From NCBI GenBank assembly GCA_021773055.1, contig JAJFKV010000039.1:50699-114698 (forward strand): DNA of 64,000 bases. Reading direction: 5' to 3'. The notes below the pieces were generated by a model. It was given only the letters and a program-made list of their open reading frames with translations. It did no database searches and was not told the DNA's origin. Numbering within the stretch: position 1 is the first letter of the stretch; every line of letters begins with the position of its first letter. Origin of the DNA: Woeseiaceae bacterium. GTDB lineage: Bacteria > Pseudomonadota > Gammaproteobacteria > Steroidobacterales > Woeseiaceae. The position numbers and the translations under genes are program-made. This document shows, piece after piece, positions 34,556 through 42,716 of the stretch.

Positions 34556-35190
34556 GACGCGTCACCTGCAAGGTAAGTGTGCATAACGTTCGCAACGTGT
34601 CGTGCTACAGTCGCGCGGCTCCCGGGCTTCGGATACAGACTGGTATCGCCAAAAACAATGGCGTCTCGCAGCATTGCGGACATACACGCGATCGCCAGGC
34701 GGATCGCTACCCTGGGTTGACGACTGGATATTTCATCGCGCTTTCTTAGCAGCAGCCTCTCGATACGCGTGACTATATGTTTATTGTAGGCACGGCGCGA
34801 ATCGTCGCCATGAGTTTGCATCAGGCGTGTTCTGGCATGAACTACGGATAAGATGCCTCGGTACTTTTCGTACAGCTCGGCATTGTTTGCAACGATGAAA
34901 TGCAAGAGCTCAGGCAAGCGTTTCTTTGACCAGTCAATGGCAAGCGCCGCTTTTATCCTGTCGTCTGTCTCTTCACCAAGCCGAATCAGGAGCGTGCCAA
35001 ACAAAGCCTCTTTGTTCTCAAAGCGGGTGTAAAAACCCCCGACGGATATTCGCGCGTGTTCGGCAATCTCAGTTATTGACACGTCTTCGTACGATTTTTT
35101 CGTAATAAGGGACGTGCTGGAGGAGAGAATTCGTTCCAGCGCTTGCTGGCTTCTCGACTGTTGAGGAGCTCTAAGGCCTGTTATGTTCAT
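34552..35190 (-). CDS. TetR/AcrR-family transcriptional regulator
   Basis: 212 aa. N-terminal helix-turn-helix (VSITEIAEHARISVGGFYTRFENKEALFG, residues ~37-65, shortened here to the recognised parts SITEIAEHARISVGGFY and FENKEALF) typical of TetR repressors, then an all-helical ligand domain. Likely represses its own operon with the MBL gene via the palindrome at 35210-35231. Confidence 0.88.
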   Translation of the reverse strand: MNITGLRAPQQSRSQQALERILSSSTSLITKKSYEDVSITEIAEHARISVGGFYTRFENKEALFGTLLIRLGEETDDRIKAALAIDWSKKRLPELLHFIVANNAELYEKYRGILSVVHARTRLMQTHGDDSRRAYNKHIVTRIERLLLRKRDEISSRQPRVAIRLAIACMSAMLRDAIVFGDTSLYPKPGSRATVARHVANVMHTYLAGDAS

Positions 35191-35209
35191 AATTATTTTA
35201 TAGAAACTG

Positions 35210-35231
35210 AATATGAATTCGGGTTCATATT
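35210..35231. promoter_or_regulatory. Candidate TetR operator palindrome
   Basis: Perfect 8-base arms AATATGAA and TTCATATT around a 6-base spacer, starting 20 bases upstream of the TetR-type start codon. Size and place fit an autoregulatory TetR site. Confidence 0.6.
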
Positions 35232-35278
35232 ATGATTGAGCAGTCGAGCTTGTCAATAGCCATCAGGGATCGGTGCTT

Positions 35279-35860
35279 TCAGGGGCGGGGAATGCCAACT
35301 AACTCGTCAATAACAGCCTTGTCACTTATCTCGATACGTACACCCTCGGCTTCAACGACGAGCCTCTGAACGTAACTCTCCGGTCCGATGATAAGTAGCC
35401 TGTCCACGTCGCAGCTAACATGCCAAAGGGCGCGTTTACGGACACGAATCTCGCCATTTATCTGAGTACGGTTGACCGTACCGCCGCTACAGAAAAGTTC
35501 CACGTCGCCGTCTACTTGCGAGCCATCAAAGCTGAATTCCGCATGATGCGCCACCAGCCCGTCACGAATGCGAGAGCCCGGCTGAGCCGTCAACTTTCCA
35601 TCGGTAATTCGCAAGCGGCCGTGGACGGCGCTGTTGTCCATCAGGGTAACGTCACCATCGATCATGCGAACACTCGCGGCTGACCCTTTTTGCATTATCG
35701 TCAAGCTACCGTCGATAACCCGAATCGTGCCGCGCTCCTCGCCCGGGTCAATGACTATCGCTTTATCAATGGAACACGCAGCAAGGCCACTTGAGAGCAG
35801 AGTTACCGCCCATACGAGCTGGTTGCCGAAGGGCGACCGCTTTATTGAGTTGATATTCAT
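35279..35860 (-). CDS. Lipoprotein with beta-solenoid-like repeats
   Basis: 193 aa, family not recognised. Lipobox GLAAC near residue 29 after a signal peptide. The mature part alternates short hydrophobic strands with turns in a regular way (TIRVIDGSLTI, VRMIDGDVTLM, LRITDGKLTA, then FDGSQVDGDVELF and RTQINGEIRV), about every 18-20 residues, like bactofilin or polymer-forming beta-helices. The start at 35860 is 2 bases after the stop of the serine hydrolase, so the pair is an operon. Possibly an outer-membrane structural or adhesive protein. Confidence 0.6.
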   Translation of the reverse strand: MNINSIKRSPFGNQLVWAVTLLSSGLAACSIDKAIVIDPGEERGTIRVIDGSLTIMQKGSAASVRMIDGDVTLMDNSAVHGRLRITDGKLTAQPGSRIRDGLVAHHAEFSFDGSQVDGDVELFCSGGTVNRTQINGEIRVRKRALWHVSCDVDRLLIIGPESYVQRLVVEAEGVRIEISDKAVIDELVGIPRP

Positions 35861-35862
35861 GG

Positions 35863-36966
35863 TTAGTAAAGCTCCGGCAGTTGCCGTCGAACCAGGTCGA
35901 AGAATGCGACCTCGCCGGCCGGTGGAAACACGTTGTAATTGGCGATACCTGCGACAATCAAACCATCTTCCGGAATAAACAATACGTTGCAGTACGCACC
36001 ATTGGTTTCCCCGCCATGGAAGTACATGAGTTTTCCTGATTCGTTGTCCATTACCTGCCACCCAAATGTGTACCCAACCGTTTGTAGGTCTACCGTTGTC
36101 GCTTCAGTCCGAAAGAGTGCTTGCCTCTCTTCGTCCAGAAAATCCGTCTCAAACACGGCATGTGTAAAGTTCGCGATGTCCTCTGCCGTCGACAGCAGAC
36201 CGCCCGATGGATAGTAGTCCGAACTGTCGCGCCAGAACGTGTTGACAAGTTGCCCATTCAATACTGTATAGAATCGCGTGCGACCGGGAATGATCGCCAA
36301 CGGGTGATCGACCATCGTATTGCTGAGGCCAAGGGGTACGAGGAGGTTTTCCATCAGTGCCTGTGAATACGGATGACCAAGCACCCGTTCAACAGCTATC
36401 CCCAACAAATTTATACCGAATCCGCTGTAGTGATATTCCGCCCCGGGATCACTTAACAGCGGGTCATTGGCAAAAACCGGTAGCGCATCGGACAAGGCCT
36501 CATAAAACCGCATGTTGTTCGCCTCGGCCATATTCGAAAAATCATAGTGGCGTATTCCGGACGTATGACTCGCGATCTGCCGCGCCGTTATCGCGCTACC
36601 TTTTTCCGGGAATTCCGGGACGTACTCTCGAATATCGACATCCAGACGGATAATCTCGTTCTGGACCAGCGCCGCGACCAACGTCGTCGTGAACACTTTC
36701 GATACACTGCCAATGCGCATGCGTGTCGTGGTCTCCAAAGGCACGTCATTTTCCAGATCTGCGTGACCGACAGCGTAGCTGAAAGCGAGATGTCCGCCTT
36801 TAATGACGGCGACCTGAATACCTGAACCTTTGTCAGCTTGATAGGCAGAATTGACCATTTCTGTGGCCGCAGCGTGTGTCTCGTTAATCCCGTTCTCACC
36901 CGGGGCGGAGTCGGCCATCAGACAAGAAACAAATGCTACGACTATTAGTGTGAACCGATGATGCAT
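35863..36966 (-). CDS. Secreted class C beta-lactamase-like serine hydrolase
   Basis: 367 aa with a signal peptide (residues 1-20). Active-site S87-V-S-K90 in RIGSVSKVFTT, the tyrosine motif in EYHYSGFG and the HGG strand in YFHGGETNG. It belongs to the same superfamily as the gene at 31319 but is not a close copy. It may act as DD-peptidase or esterase. Co-transcribed with the repeat lipoprotein. Confidence 0.83.
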   Translation of the reverse strand: MHHRFTLIVVAFVSCLMADSAPGENGINETHAAATEMVNSAYQADKGSGIQVAVIKGGHLAFSYAVGHADLENDVPLETTTRMRIGSVSKVFTTTLVAALVQNEIIRLDVDIREYVPEFPEKGSAITARQIASHTSGIRHYDFSNMAEANNMRFYEALSDALPVFANDPLLSDPGAEYHYSGFGINLLGIAVERVLGHPYSQALMENLLVPLGLSNTMVDHPLAIIPGRTRFYTVLNGQLVNTFWRDSSDYYPSGGLLSTAEDIANFTHAVFETDFLDEERQALFRTEATTVDLQTVGYTFGWQVMDNESGKLMYFHGGETNGAYCNVLFIPEDGLIVAGIANYNVFPPAGEVAFFDLVRRQLPELY

Positions 36967-37048
36967 CGCGAAACTCCGTATCGACTTCTTTCGTAAGACT
37001 TTCCAATGCCATCATCGATTCGATGAATCCTTCACACAACAAGAAACC

Positions 37049-37072
37049 TGTCCGGCAGCGCGCTACCGGACA
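37049..37072 (-). terminator. Hairpin after the AraC-type gene
   Basis: TGTCCGG pairs with CCGGACA across a GC-rich centre (one internal mismatch), followed on the minus strand by a T-rich run. It lies just past the stop of the AraC-family gene at 37079. Confidence 0.5.
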
Positions 37073-37078
37073 AGATAG

Positions 37079-38074
37079 TCAGCCAGACCGCGTTCGTCGG
37101 TACTCTCCTGGTGTCTGGTCAGTTTCGCGCCGGAACGCCTCGTAGAAGGTTGAGCGGGCACGAAAACCCACTAACAGCCCAACCGCCTCTATTGAAGTCC
37201 GCGCTTCGGAGGCATCAAGCAATAATTTCTGTGCCTCCTCCACGCGATATCGATTGATGTAATCGTAGAAGCTGCTGTCGCCGACCCCATTGATAATTTC
37301 GGAGAGCTGACGTGATGACATATTCAACGCAATGGCCAGGGATTCAAGGCTTAGCTGCGGGTCAAGGTAGGGTTTTTCGTTGAGCATGAACGAATCGAGT
37401 TGCTCGAGTAACCGGGTGTCGTCTCCCGGCCCGGGTGGCACCGATCCAACGTAGTCTCTGAGTGTTCTTGAATCGGCCATAATGAGAAATGTCAGGCCGA
37501 TAAGAAATAGTGTGCCGATGATAGGTACCGAGTCGAAGATCCAGCTTACGGATGGCCACGACAAGCGTGCGAACTGCGCTACGTGTACCAGCCAGGTCGC
37601 GACCAGCAGGAAAACCAAGTGCCGGGGTTTCCGGCTTTTGAATTTTCGCGCCCGCATGTATATGGCGGTCGCAACGCAGGTGTAGCAAAAGTAGACGCCG
37701 ATCACGTGCCCGATATGAATATTCTCGGCCACGAACGAGCTGAACAACAAACTTGCCACGACGTAGAACGCCACTGGCGCATAGGCCCACGCCGGCATGG
37801 GACCGCGGCCAAGTGCGCCCAGAAAGTAATCCAGAAAAAGAGCGCCTGTCAGTAGTCCGATTGCGTCATCGATCAGCTGCAATTCTGTCGTCGGCTGCAA
37901 CCATCCCTGATCGACTAACATGAAAGTCGTCAGCAGCCAGCCGTAGCAAAACAGAAAACCGGCAAATCGGTTTCTGGCACGAGTGCGTTGTAAGCCGGAA
38001 TTCAACAGCATCGCGCTTGCCAGCATGATCGCGTTTGCGGCAGCTAAAAACTCTATGAAAGCGAGTATGGGCAT
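37079..38074 (-). CDS. AraC-family regulator with membrane-embedded N-terminal domain
   Basis: 331 aa. The first ~215 residues contain six or seven hydrophobic segments (MPILAFIEFLAAANAIML and following); the last ~100 carry the double helix-turn-helix of AraC/XylS proteins (LSLESLAIALNMSSRQLSEI and VGLLVGFRARSTFYEAFRRE). It would sense a membrane or periplasmic signal and bind DNA from the membrane, as in other 7TM-AraC proteins. The nearest likely target is the serine hydrolase operon downstream, separated by 112 bases. Confidence 0.82.
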   Translation of the reverse strand: MPILAFIEFLAAANAIMLASAMLLNSGLQRTRARNRFAGFLFCYGWLLTTFMLVDQGWLQPTTELQLIDDAIGLLTGALFLDYFLGALGRGPMPAWAYAPVAFYVVASLLFSSFVAENIHIGHVIGVYFCYTCVATAIYMRARKFKSRKPRHLVFLLVATWLVHVAQFARLSWPSVSWIFDSVPIIGTLFLIGLTFLIMADSRTLRDYVGSVPPGPGDDTRLLEQLDSFMLNEKPYLDPQLSLESLAIALNMSSRQLSEIINGVGDSSFYDYINRYRVEEAQKLLLDASEARTSIEAVGLLVGFRARSTFYEAFRRETDQTPGEYRRTRSG

Positions 38075-38314
38075 TTGGCGGTTCTATTGACGCTGGGAAT
38101 CATGGCTGTCATCGAATAGCGGGCGGAATTTCCCGGGCTTTTCCTTCGTGCAAGCTCAACATATCTCACTCCAAACTGTGACGCGCGTCACACTGTACAA
38201 ATACCGTCCTAATGGTCAGTTCGGTCTTGGCCGTCTCGCCAGTGGTATTCAACCCAAGCCAATGTAACTTCGGCATTGTGCCAGAAGGCGCACCCAGGGA
38301 CGAAGGACAATACA

Positions 38315-38497
38315 ATGACGGATCAGAGAAAGGACGGTGCTGCGAGTCAGCAATCACAAGACCTCGAAGTCACCCAAAGAGCCTTGTACATACTGGACTA
38401 CGACTTACGGGAAACCGGGGATCAGGTGGGATTCGACCCCTATAATTCGGTGCTGGCTCATGCTGGCGAACCGAGGTCCGAGGGACCGGTACGTTAG
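38315..38497 (+). CDS. Small hypothetical protein (60 aa)
   Basis: Soluble, charged small protein with the conserved-looking core VTQRALYILDYDLRETGDQ followed by VGFDPYNS. RBS GAAGGA lies 7 bases before the ATG at 38315. No domain recognised. Composition and RBS support coding, and nothing on the other strand competes. Confidence 0.5.
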   Translation: MTDQRKDGAASQQSQDLEVTQRALYILDYDLRETGDQVGFDPYNSVLAHAGEPRSEGPVR

Positions 38498-38528
38498 ACG
38501 CTGTCTCCCGGCGATTTTGCCTCGACGG

Positions 38529-39131
38529 CTACATGACGCACTGTATGGCTGACCGCAGGTCGTCAACCGATTTCTTGTGAACATCAAAGTCGAGCTCCTT
38601 GTTGGCCATGCTGAGTCTTAGTTTTATCGCCGGCTGGCTGGATAGTGCTTTTATGGTTGCTTCATCAAGCGAGTACTTGATGACGGCCGCCGCTTTTGTG
38701 TAGTACATGTTTGAATCATGGGTGTGCTGTTCTTCGGGCGGTACAACATAGGCATCCGTTCGAACCTCACTGATCGCCTGCAGCTTTGTAACTGACTTGT
38801 CGGCTGCCATTATCAAAAGCGGCGCAGCTTCCAGCACATAAATAACATCTTCTGTCTCAATACCGGCCGGCTCTCTCGATTCTTGAATGAAGTACTCCAC
38901 CTTGAGTAGCAACTGAACGTCACCGTCGACAGAGTGCACAGAAATAATCGGCGAGTACTCCCGAAAATTCCTGCTCCAACCATTCATCAGCTCATTCCAC
39001 TTGGTCCAGCGCGTTACCACTTTGGTGAATTTGTCGGTAACGTTTTCCTGATACTTGCAGCCTGCGGCCGAAGCGTTTTGCGCACCAACAAGAGCCCCAA
39101 TGGCGAGGAAAAAAACAAGTAGAATCTTCAT
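38529..39131 (-). CDS. Secreted two-cysteine paralogue A of a seven-gene family
   Basis: 200 aa. Signal peptide (residues ~1-22), then GCKYQ with the first conserved cysteine, a TRWTKWNEL block, a central strand segment LLIMAADKSVTKL, and the C-terminal block KYSLDEATIKALSS...LRLS ending in AIQCVM. These three blocks are shared with all seven genes from 38529 to 43294. The two cysteines are at the ends of the mature chain and probably pair in the periplasm. Overlaps paralogue B by ATGA; last gene of a three-gene minus operon. Confidence 0.75.
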   Translation of the reverse strand: MKILLVFFLAIGALVGAQNASAAGCKYQENVTDKFTKVVTRWTKWNELMNGWSRNFREYSPIISVHSVDGDVQLLLKVEYFIQESREPAGIETEDVIYVLEAAPLLIMAADKSVTKLQAISEVRTDAYVVPPEEQHTHDSNMYYTKAAAVIKYSLDEATIKALSSQPAIKLRLSMANKELDFDVHKKSVDDLRSAIQCVM

Positions 39132-39769
39132 GCCCCGTCCCCTGCCTCAAGTTTCTGCAGGCAGACAATTGCCTGTTTGAATCGCTCTCTGGCTTTCTCG
39201 GTAATTTTGAAGTCGACTTTGCCGTCATTACCGACGAAACCCAGGTGCCCGGAGGCGTTGAAACGCATTCGTACTGCATCCTGTTTCGTTAATTGTTCAG
39301 CGGCGCCGGCATCGAGGCGATAGCGAATAGTGGTGCTGGAGTCAACGACGTAAGCACCATCCTCAATCTCGTAACTAGTATCCGCCGTGACAGCTTCGTC
39401 CGAATACAACTTGATGACGGAGCGATCAGCCATGAGGACCAACAATTCGGCTTCCCTGGCAACAAACAGGTTTTTCCGAACGTCCTCACTACCTGGCGCA
39501 TTGCCCGACGTTCTGCGTAAGCGGACCTTAAGTGCGAGAAAATCCTGATCATCCTCTCTGACAGCCGACACCTGAAATTCTGAATTATGACCCTTCTCTC
39601 GATTTATGACGCCCATTAACCAATTCGTAAGTCGAACTTTCTCGGTCGCCACATACGGTGGTTTCTTTGTAAATGGGTCGACTTCGATTTGCTGATACTT
39701 GCACTGGGGCACCTTCGCTGCGGCCGCCAACTGCGGAACTAGTATCAGCAACGCCAATAGTATTTTCAT
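39128..39769 (-). CDS. Secreted two-cysteine paralogue B of a seven-gene family
   Basis: 213 aa. Signal peptide (MKILLALLILVPQLAAAA), first cysteine in QCKYQ, central segment ELLVLMADRSVIKL, C-terminal block RYRLDAGAAEQLTKQ and final cysteine in AIVCLQ. Its signal peptide starts with the same MKILL as paralogue A, which suggests a fairly recent duplication of this pair. Overlaps both operon neighbours by 4 bases. Confidence 0.75.
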   Translation of the reverse strand: MKILLALLILVPQLAAAAKVPQCKYQQIEVDPFTKKPPYVATEKVRLTNWLMGVINREKGHNSEFQVSAVREDDQDFLALKVRLRRTSGNAPGSEDVRKNLFVAREAELLVLMADRSVIKLYSDEAVTADTSYEIEDGAYVVDSSTTIRYRLDAGAAEQLTKQDAVRMRFNASGHLGFVGNDGKVDFKITEKARERFKQAIVCLQKLEAGDGA

Positions 39770-40392
39770 ACAGTGTCCTGCTTCAGGCAGAGTAAAGCTT
39801 TCTGAATTTCGTCCGTAAGTTTCTTGTGGACCTTGAAATCGTGATCGCCGCTATTTGAGGACATTCTTAAATGCGTCGCAGCCTGGCTGGTGAGCGCTGA
39901 GTAGGAACTGGCATCCAGCCGGTACCTGATGACGGCGGTCGTCTTGATCTTGTAGCGAATCTCGAGCTCGCTACTTTCGGTTAATTGGGAATTCGCGGAT
40001 GAGGACCTCGAAACACCAGTTACCTCCTTGTCGGCGGCTAGCTCGACGACTGTGTCGTCAGTCAGCAGTATCAAGAGACGTGCACCCTCTGCCACCACGA
40101 AGCGGTTTCGTAACTCGTCACCATAAATATCATAGCCAAGTATTTCTTCCCTAACCATTCTGATCGCGAGGAGGTTAATGTCTCCCGCAGTAATGCCGGC
40201 CGCTTCAGCGAAGCTATTCACCTTTATCGCTGTATGAAACAAATTCCATTTTGTCGAAAGTATTCTTTCGCCGGTGAAATCGTCAATTCGGTTTTTCTCG
40301 TATTTGCATTTTTCGGCGTACGCGACCGGTGCCGCGACAATGATCAAAATCATCGTGGACATAAGGAGGTGCTTCACTTTCGGCGGGATCAT
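39766..40392 (-). CDS. Secreted two-cysteine paralogue C of a seven-gene family
   Basis: 208 aa. After the signal peptide (ending VAAPVAYA) comes EKCKYEKNRIDDFTGER, then STKWNLF, the central segment RLLILLTDDTVVEL, and the C-terminal block RYRLDASSYSALTSQ with final cysteine in ALLCLK. The start at 40392 is preferred over ATGs at 40413 and 40422 because the promoter at 40435-40464 would leave those with almost no leader. First gene of the minus operon. Confidence 0.75.
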   Translation of the reverse strand: MIPPKVKHLLMSTMILIIVAAPVAYAEKCKYEKNRIDDFTGERILSTKWNLFHTAIKVNSFAEAAGITAGDINLLAIRMVREEILGYDIYGDELRNRFVVAEGARLLILLTDDTVVELAADKEVTGVSRSSSANSQLTESSELEIRYKIKTTAVIRYRLDASSYSALTSQAATHLRMSSNSGDHDFKVHKKLTDEIQKALLCLKQDTV

Positions 40393-40434
40393 TCTTCTTG
40401 TTATGTGTGTCATCGCTACCAAAGCTGCGCAACC

Positions 40435-40464
40435 ATACTACAGAACAGCTTTCCCCTGCGTCAA
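40435..40464 (-). promoter_or_regulatory. Sigma-70-like promoter for the minus-strand paralogue operon
   Basis: On the minus strand TTGACG (40464-40459) and TAGTAT (40440-40435) are 18 bases apart, close to the sigma-70 consensus. The predicted start point is near 40428, about 35 bases before the start codon of paralogue C. Confidence 0.6.
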
Positions 40465-40521
40465 CGAAGCGCGATATGTCTACTGATTTCGCCCATCAGC
40501 CTCGTTCAGCTTTCGTTCAAT

Positions 40522-40550
40522 TTCATTTCTGTATGATTTTGGGCTATAAA
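40522..40550 (+). promoter_or_regulatory. Candidate promoter for the plus-strand paralogue operon
   Basis: TTCATT (40522-40527) and TATAAA (40545-40550) with a 17-base spacer lie ~65 bases before the start codon of paralogue D. The -35 is weak; a second option is TTGGTT at 40561 with TAATTA 18 bases later. The 220-base region therefore drives both halves of the paralogue array. Confidence 0.4.
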
Positions 40551-40615
40551 CAATATGTACTTGGTTTAGACGATACAAAAATAATAATTATCTACACCAA
40601 CCGGGGATAAATGAA

Positions 40616-41314
40616 ATGAAGCTCACTCCAGGCACGTTCCTCGTGCTCGCGTTAGTGCTTGGCAATAGCAGCGCCTTTGGTCATTCGTTTAAGTGTGATT
40701 ATCAAACGATGAAGGATCTTAGCGTCGCCAAAAACGCCAAGGGAAAGAAGCGGAAGGGCTTCTACATTGACGATTTCACAAAGGAACTACTCTTCGCCAT
40801 CGAGAAACGCAAAGTCCACGGCCTTGGCCGAGGTCGAGGCGACACCGGTGAGTCTCGAGTGACCGGCGCCAACATTTGGGCGGACTCTCGAGGCGATGAA
40901 ACGACGCCGGTAACCGGACATGAAAAGCGGCTGACTGTAGGGATAATTTACGAAAGGCTAAAGAAAACGTTTCCGACGGAGGACGAGCGACAACGGGCTC
41001 TTTCGATTCTGGAAGATGGAGAACTGCAGATTGGAATGCGTGATGGATCAGTCGTAAGCCTGACTTCCGGCGTATCGGCACCCAGTCAGCCCACGTACGA
41101 GACACCGAAACCGCATTCGGGTGAACCCTTTCGCCTGAAGTTTGAGTCCTCCTTCACCTTCGTACTCGATGCCGACACTCAGGCAGCATTGATTGCCAAT
41201 AGTGCGCGGGCAGTGAGAGTAAAGACCAACATTGGCGATCTTGATTTTCGGCTGATGGAAGAAGATTGGCAGGTCTTTCAATACGCAGCTAACTGCATGA
41301 CGGGGCCTGACTGA
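40616..41314 (+). CDS. Secreted two-cysteine paralogue D of a seven-gene family
   Basis: 232 aa, the most diverged member with insertions. Signal peptide (ending NSSAFGHS), first cysteine in FKCDYQ, a Lys-rich insert then YIDDFTKELL, central segment ELQIGMRDGSVVSL and C-terminal block TFVLDADTQAALIANS with final cysteine in AANCMT. First gene of the four-gene plus operon; its stop overlaps the ATG of paralogue E by one base (TGATG). Confidence 0.72.
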   Translation: MKLTPGTFLVLALVLGNSSAFGHSFKCDYQTMKDLSVAKNAKGKKRKGFYIDDFTKELLFAIEKRKVHGLGRGRGDTGESRVTGANIWADSRGDETTPVTGHEKRLTVGIIYERLKKTFPTEDERQRALSILEDGELQIGMRDGSVVSLTSGVSAPSQPTYETPKPHSGEPFRLKFESSFTFVLDADTQAALIANSARAVRVKTNIGDLDFRLMEEDWQVFQYAANCMTGPD

Positions 41315-41922
41315 TGAATATCAAACTAACCTTACTTCTTGCTGTAACGGTGTTCTTAAGTGCCGAAAGCGCATTCGCCGCCAAATGTTCATTCAGACTT
41401 GATACGAACGACTTTTTCAGCGGCGTTCCGACTATGCGAACTGAGTGGGAGCCTTTAAATCCCACTTCCTGCCAAGGTGAATGCAATGCCAGGGCGTCGA
41501 TGTCGATGGTGCAGGAGTCCGGTGACAAGCGAATCGAGTTTGACGTGCGGTTTACTGTGTCTTCCATCTTCGTTCCTACGCAGGCACGTCTGGACGACGC
41601 TTTCATCGCACCGGCAGGCACCAGATTGCAGATCACCCTAGCGGACGGAACGCTCGTCGAATTGCCATCGGCTGCGCCTGTCGAGGGCTCGACGCACATC
41701 AAGTATCCCTATGAGGACGGCAATGATAAGTACATCACCCAGGTTTCAGCGTTGTTTGACTTCGCGCTGAACGAAGTCGATGCAAGTGCCTTGAATGCAC
41801 AGAAGGCAACAACGGTTCGCGTTCTGGGGGCGAACAGGGAGCTGACAGTTCTTTTGGAAAAGAAAGAGCGAGGCGATTTCATGGAATCAGTCAAATGTTT
41901 GCGAGAGGAGGACGCCAAATGA
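41314..41922 (+). CDS. Secreted two-cysteine paralogue E of a seven-gene family
   Basis: 202 aa. Signal peptide (ending ESAFA), AKCSFRLDTNDFFSG, TEWEPL, central segment RLQITLADGTLVEL, C-terminal block DFALNEVDASALNAQ and final cysteine in VKCLRE. It carries an additional cysteine pair in SCQGEC (residues ~53-57) not seen in the others. Coupled to both neighbours by overlaps. Confidence 0.74.
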   Translation: MNIKLTLLLAVTVFLSAESAFAAKCSFRLDTNDFFSGVPTMRTEWEPLNPTSCQGECNARASMSMVQESGDKRIEFDVRFTVSSIFVPTQARLDDAFIAPAGTRLQITLADGTLVELPSAAPVEGSTHIKYPYEDGNDKYITQVSALFDFALNEVDASALNAQKATTVRVLGANRELTVLLEKKERGDFMESVKCLREEDAK

Positions 41923-42716
41923 AAAACTTAAGCTGTTTACTTCTTGCCGGCACTGTTCTCTTTGGCTCCGAATATGCCGTAGCTGCCAAATCCAGGTGCG
42001 ATTTTTCGCAAAACTCTACGGATGCGTCAACCGGAGTAAGAACCGTCCAGACAGACTGGGACGCACTGGTGACGATCATGATGGGCTTTGAGTCAGAGGC
42101 ATATGGTTCTTTCTCTGTCATCTATCGGGGCGATCAGAAACTGTTGGCAGTTCGCTTGGATGCAATGGACTATGTGCCGATGCCCGCGGAGTTCGCGGTC
42201 CATGCTGACCCAACATGGGATTCTGCGCACCGCGACTTTCTTGACGGCCTGCTGGGCGATGCGGTCATTTTTCCGGAAGGATCATCACTGCGACTCGACC
42301 TAGATGATCAAACGTCTGTAGAGCTGACCAAAACCGACTACCAACGCGTCCGCACGAACTACGCGAGGCCAGGGGAGTCTCCGAAAGCCAGAACAACGCA
42401 ACAAAAGGTCGCGAAGGGTGTGATGGGTTTCCTCGCCAAGAAAGCACTGGGTGCCGATGAGGTGACAGAAGAACTGAGTCCACACTACACAGTAATGACC
42501 AATGTTGTCCTTGAGTATCCGATCGACAGCGCGTCGGAGGCGATCCTGAATAGGGCGTCGGTGACGAGCATGCGGATCGAATCCAGGGATCGTTATTACA
42601 CATTAGGGTGGCGCAGCACGAAAGACCAGGTCTTCAGCTGGAACAGAAAGTCGTACCTGAAAATCCGGGACGCGTTGCAGTGTGTTAACAAGGAAATTGG
42701 GCAGGGTGGATCATGA
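41919..42716 (+). CDS. Secreted two-cysteine paralogue F of a seven-gene family
   Basis: 265 aa, the longest member. The ATG at 41919 overlaps the previous stop by ATGA and gives a clean signal peptide (ending EYAVAA). Then RCDFSQNSTDASTG, QTDWDAL, central segment SLRLDLDDQTSVEL, a ~50-residue insert, and a C-terminal block EYPIDSASEAILNR ending in ALQCVN. The extra length lies between the second and third shared blocks. Confidence 0.74.
   Translation: MKNLSCLLLAGTVLFGSEYAVAAKSRCDFSQNSTDASTGVRTVQTDWDALVTIMMGFESEAYGSFSVIYRGDQKLLAVRLDAMDYVPMPAEFAVHADPTWDSAHRDFLDGLLGDAVIFPEGSSLRLDLDDQTSVELTKTDYQRVRTNYARPGESPKARTTQQKVAKGVMGFLAKKALGADEVTEELSPHYTVMTNVVLEYPIDSASEAILNRASVTSMRIESRDRYYTLGWRSTKDQVFSWNRKSYLKIRDALQCVNKEIGQGGS

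Noticed and set aside
40234..40610. Short plus-strand frames at the start of the paralogue array
   Set aside because: They overlap paralogue C and the divergent promoter region, and lack signal peptide and family blocks.
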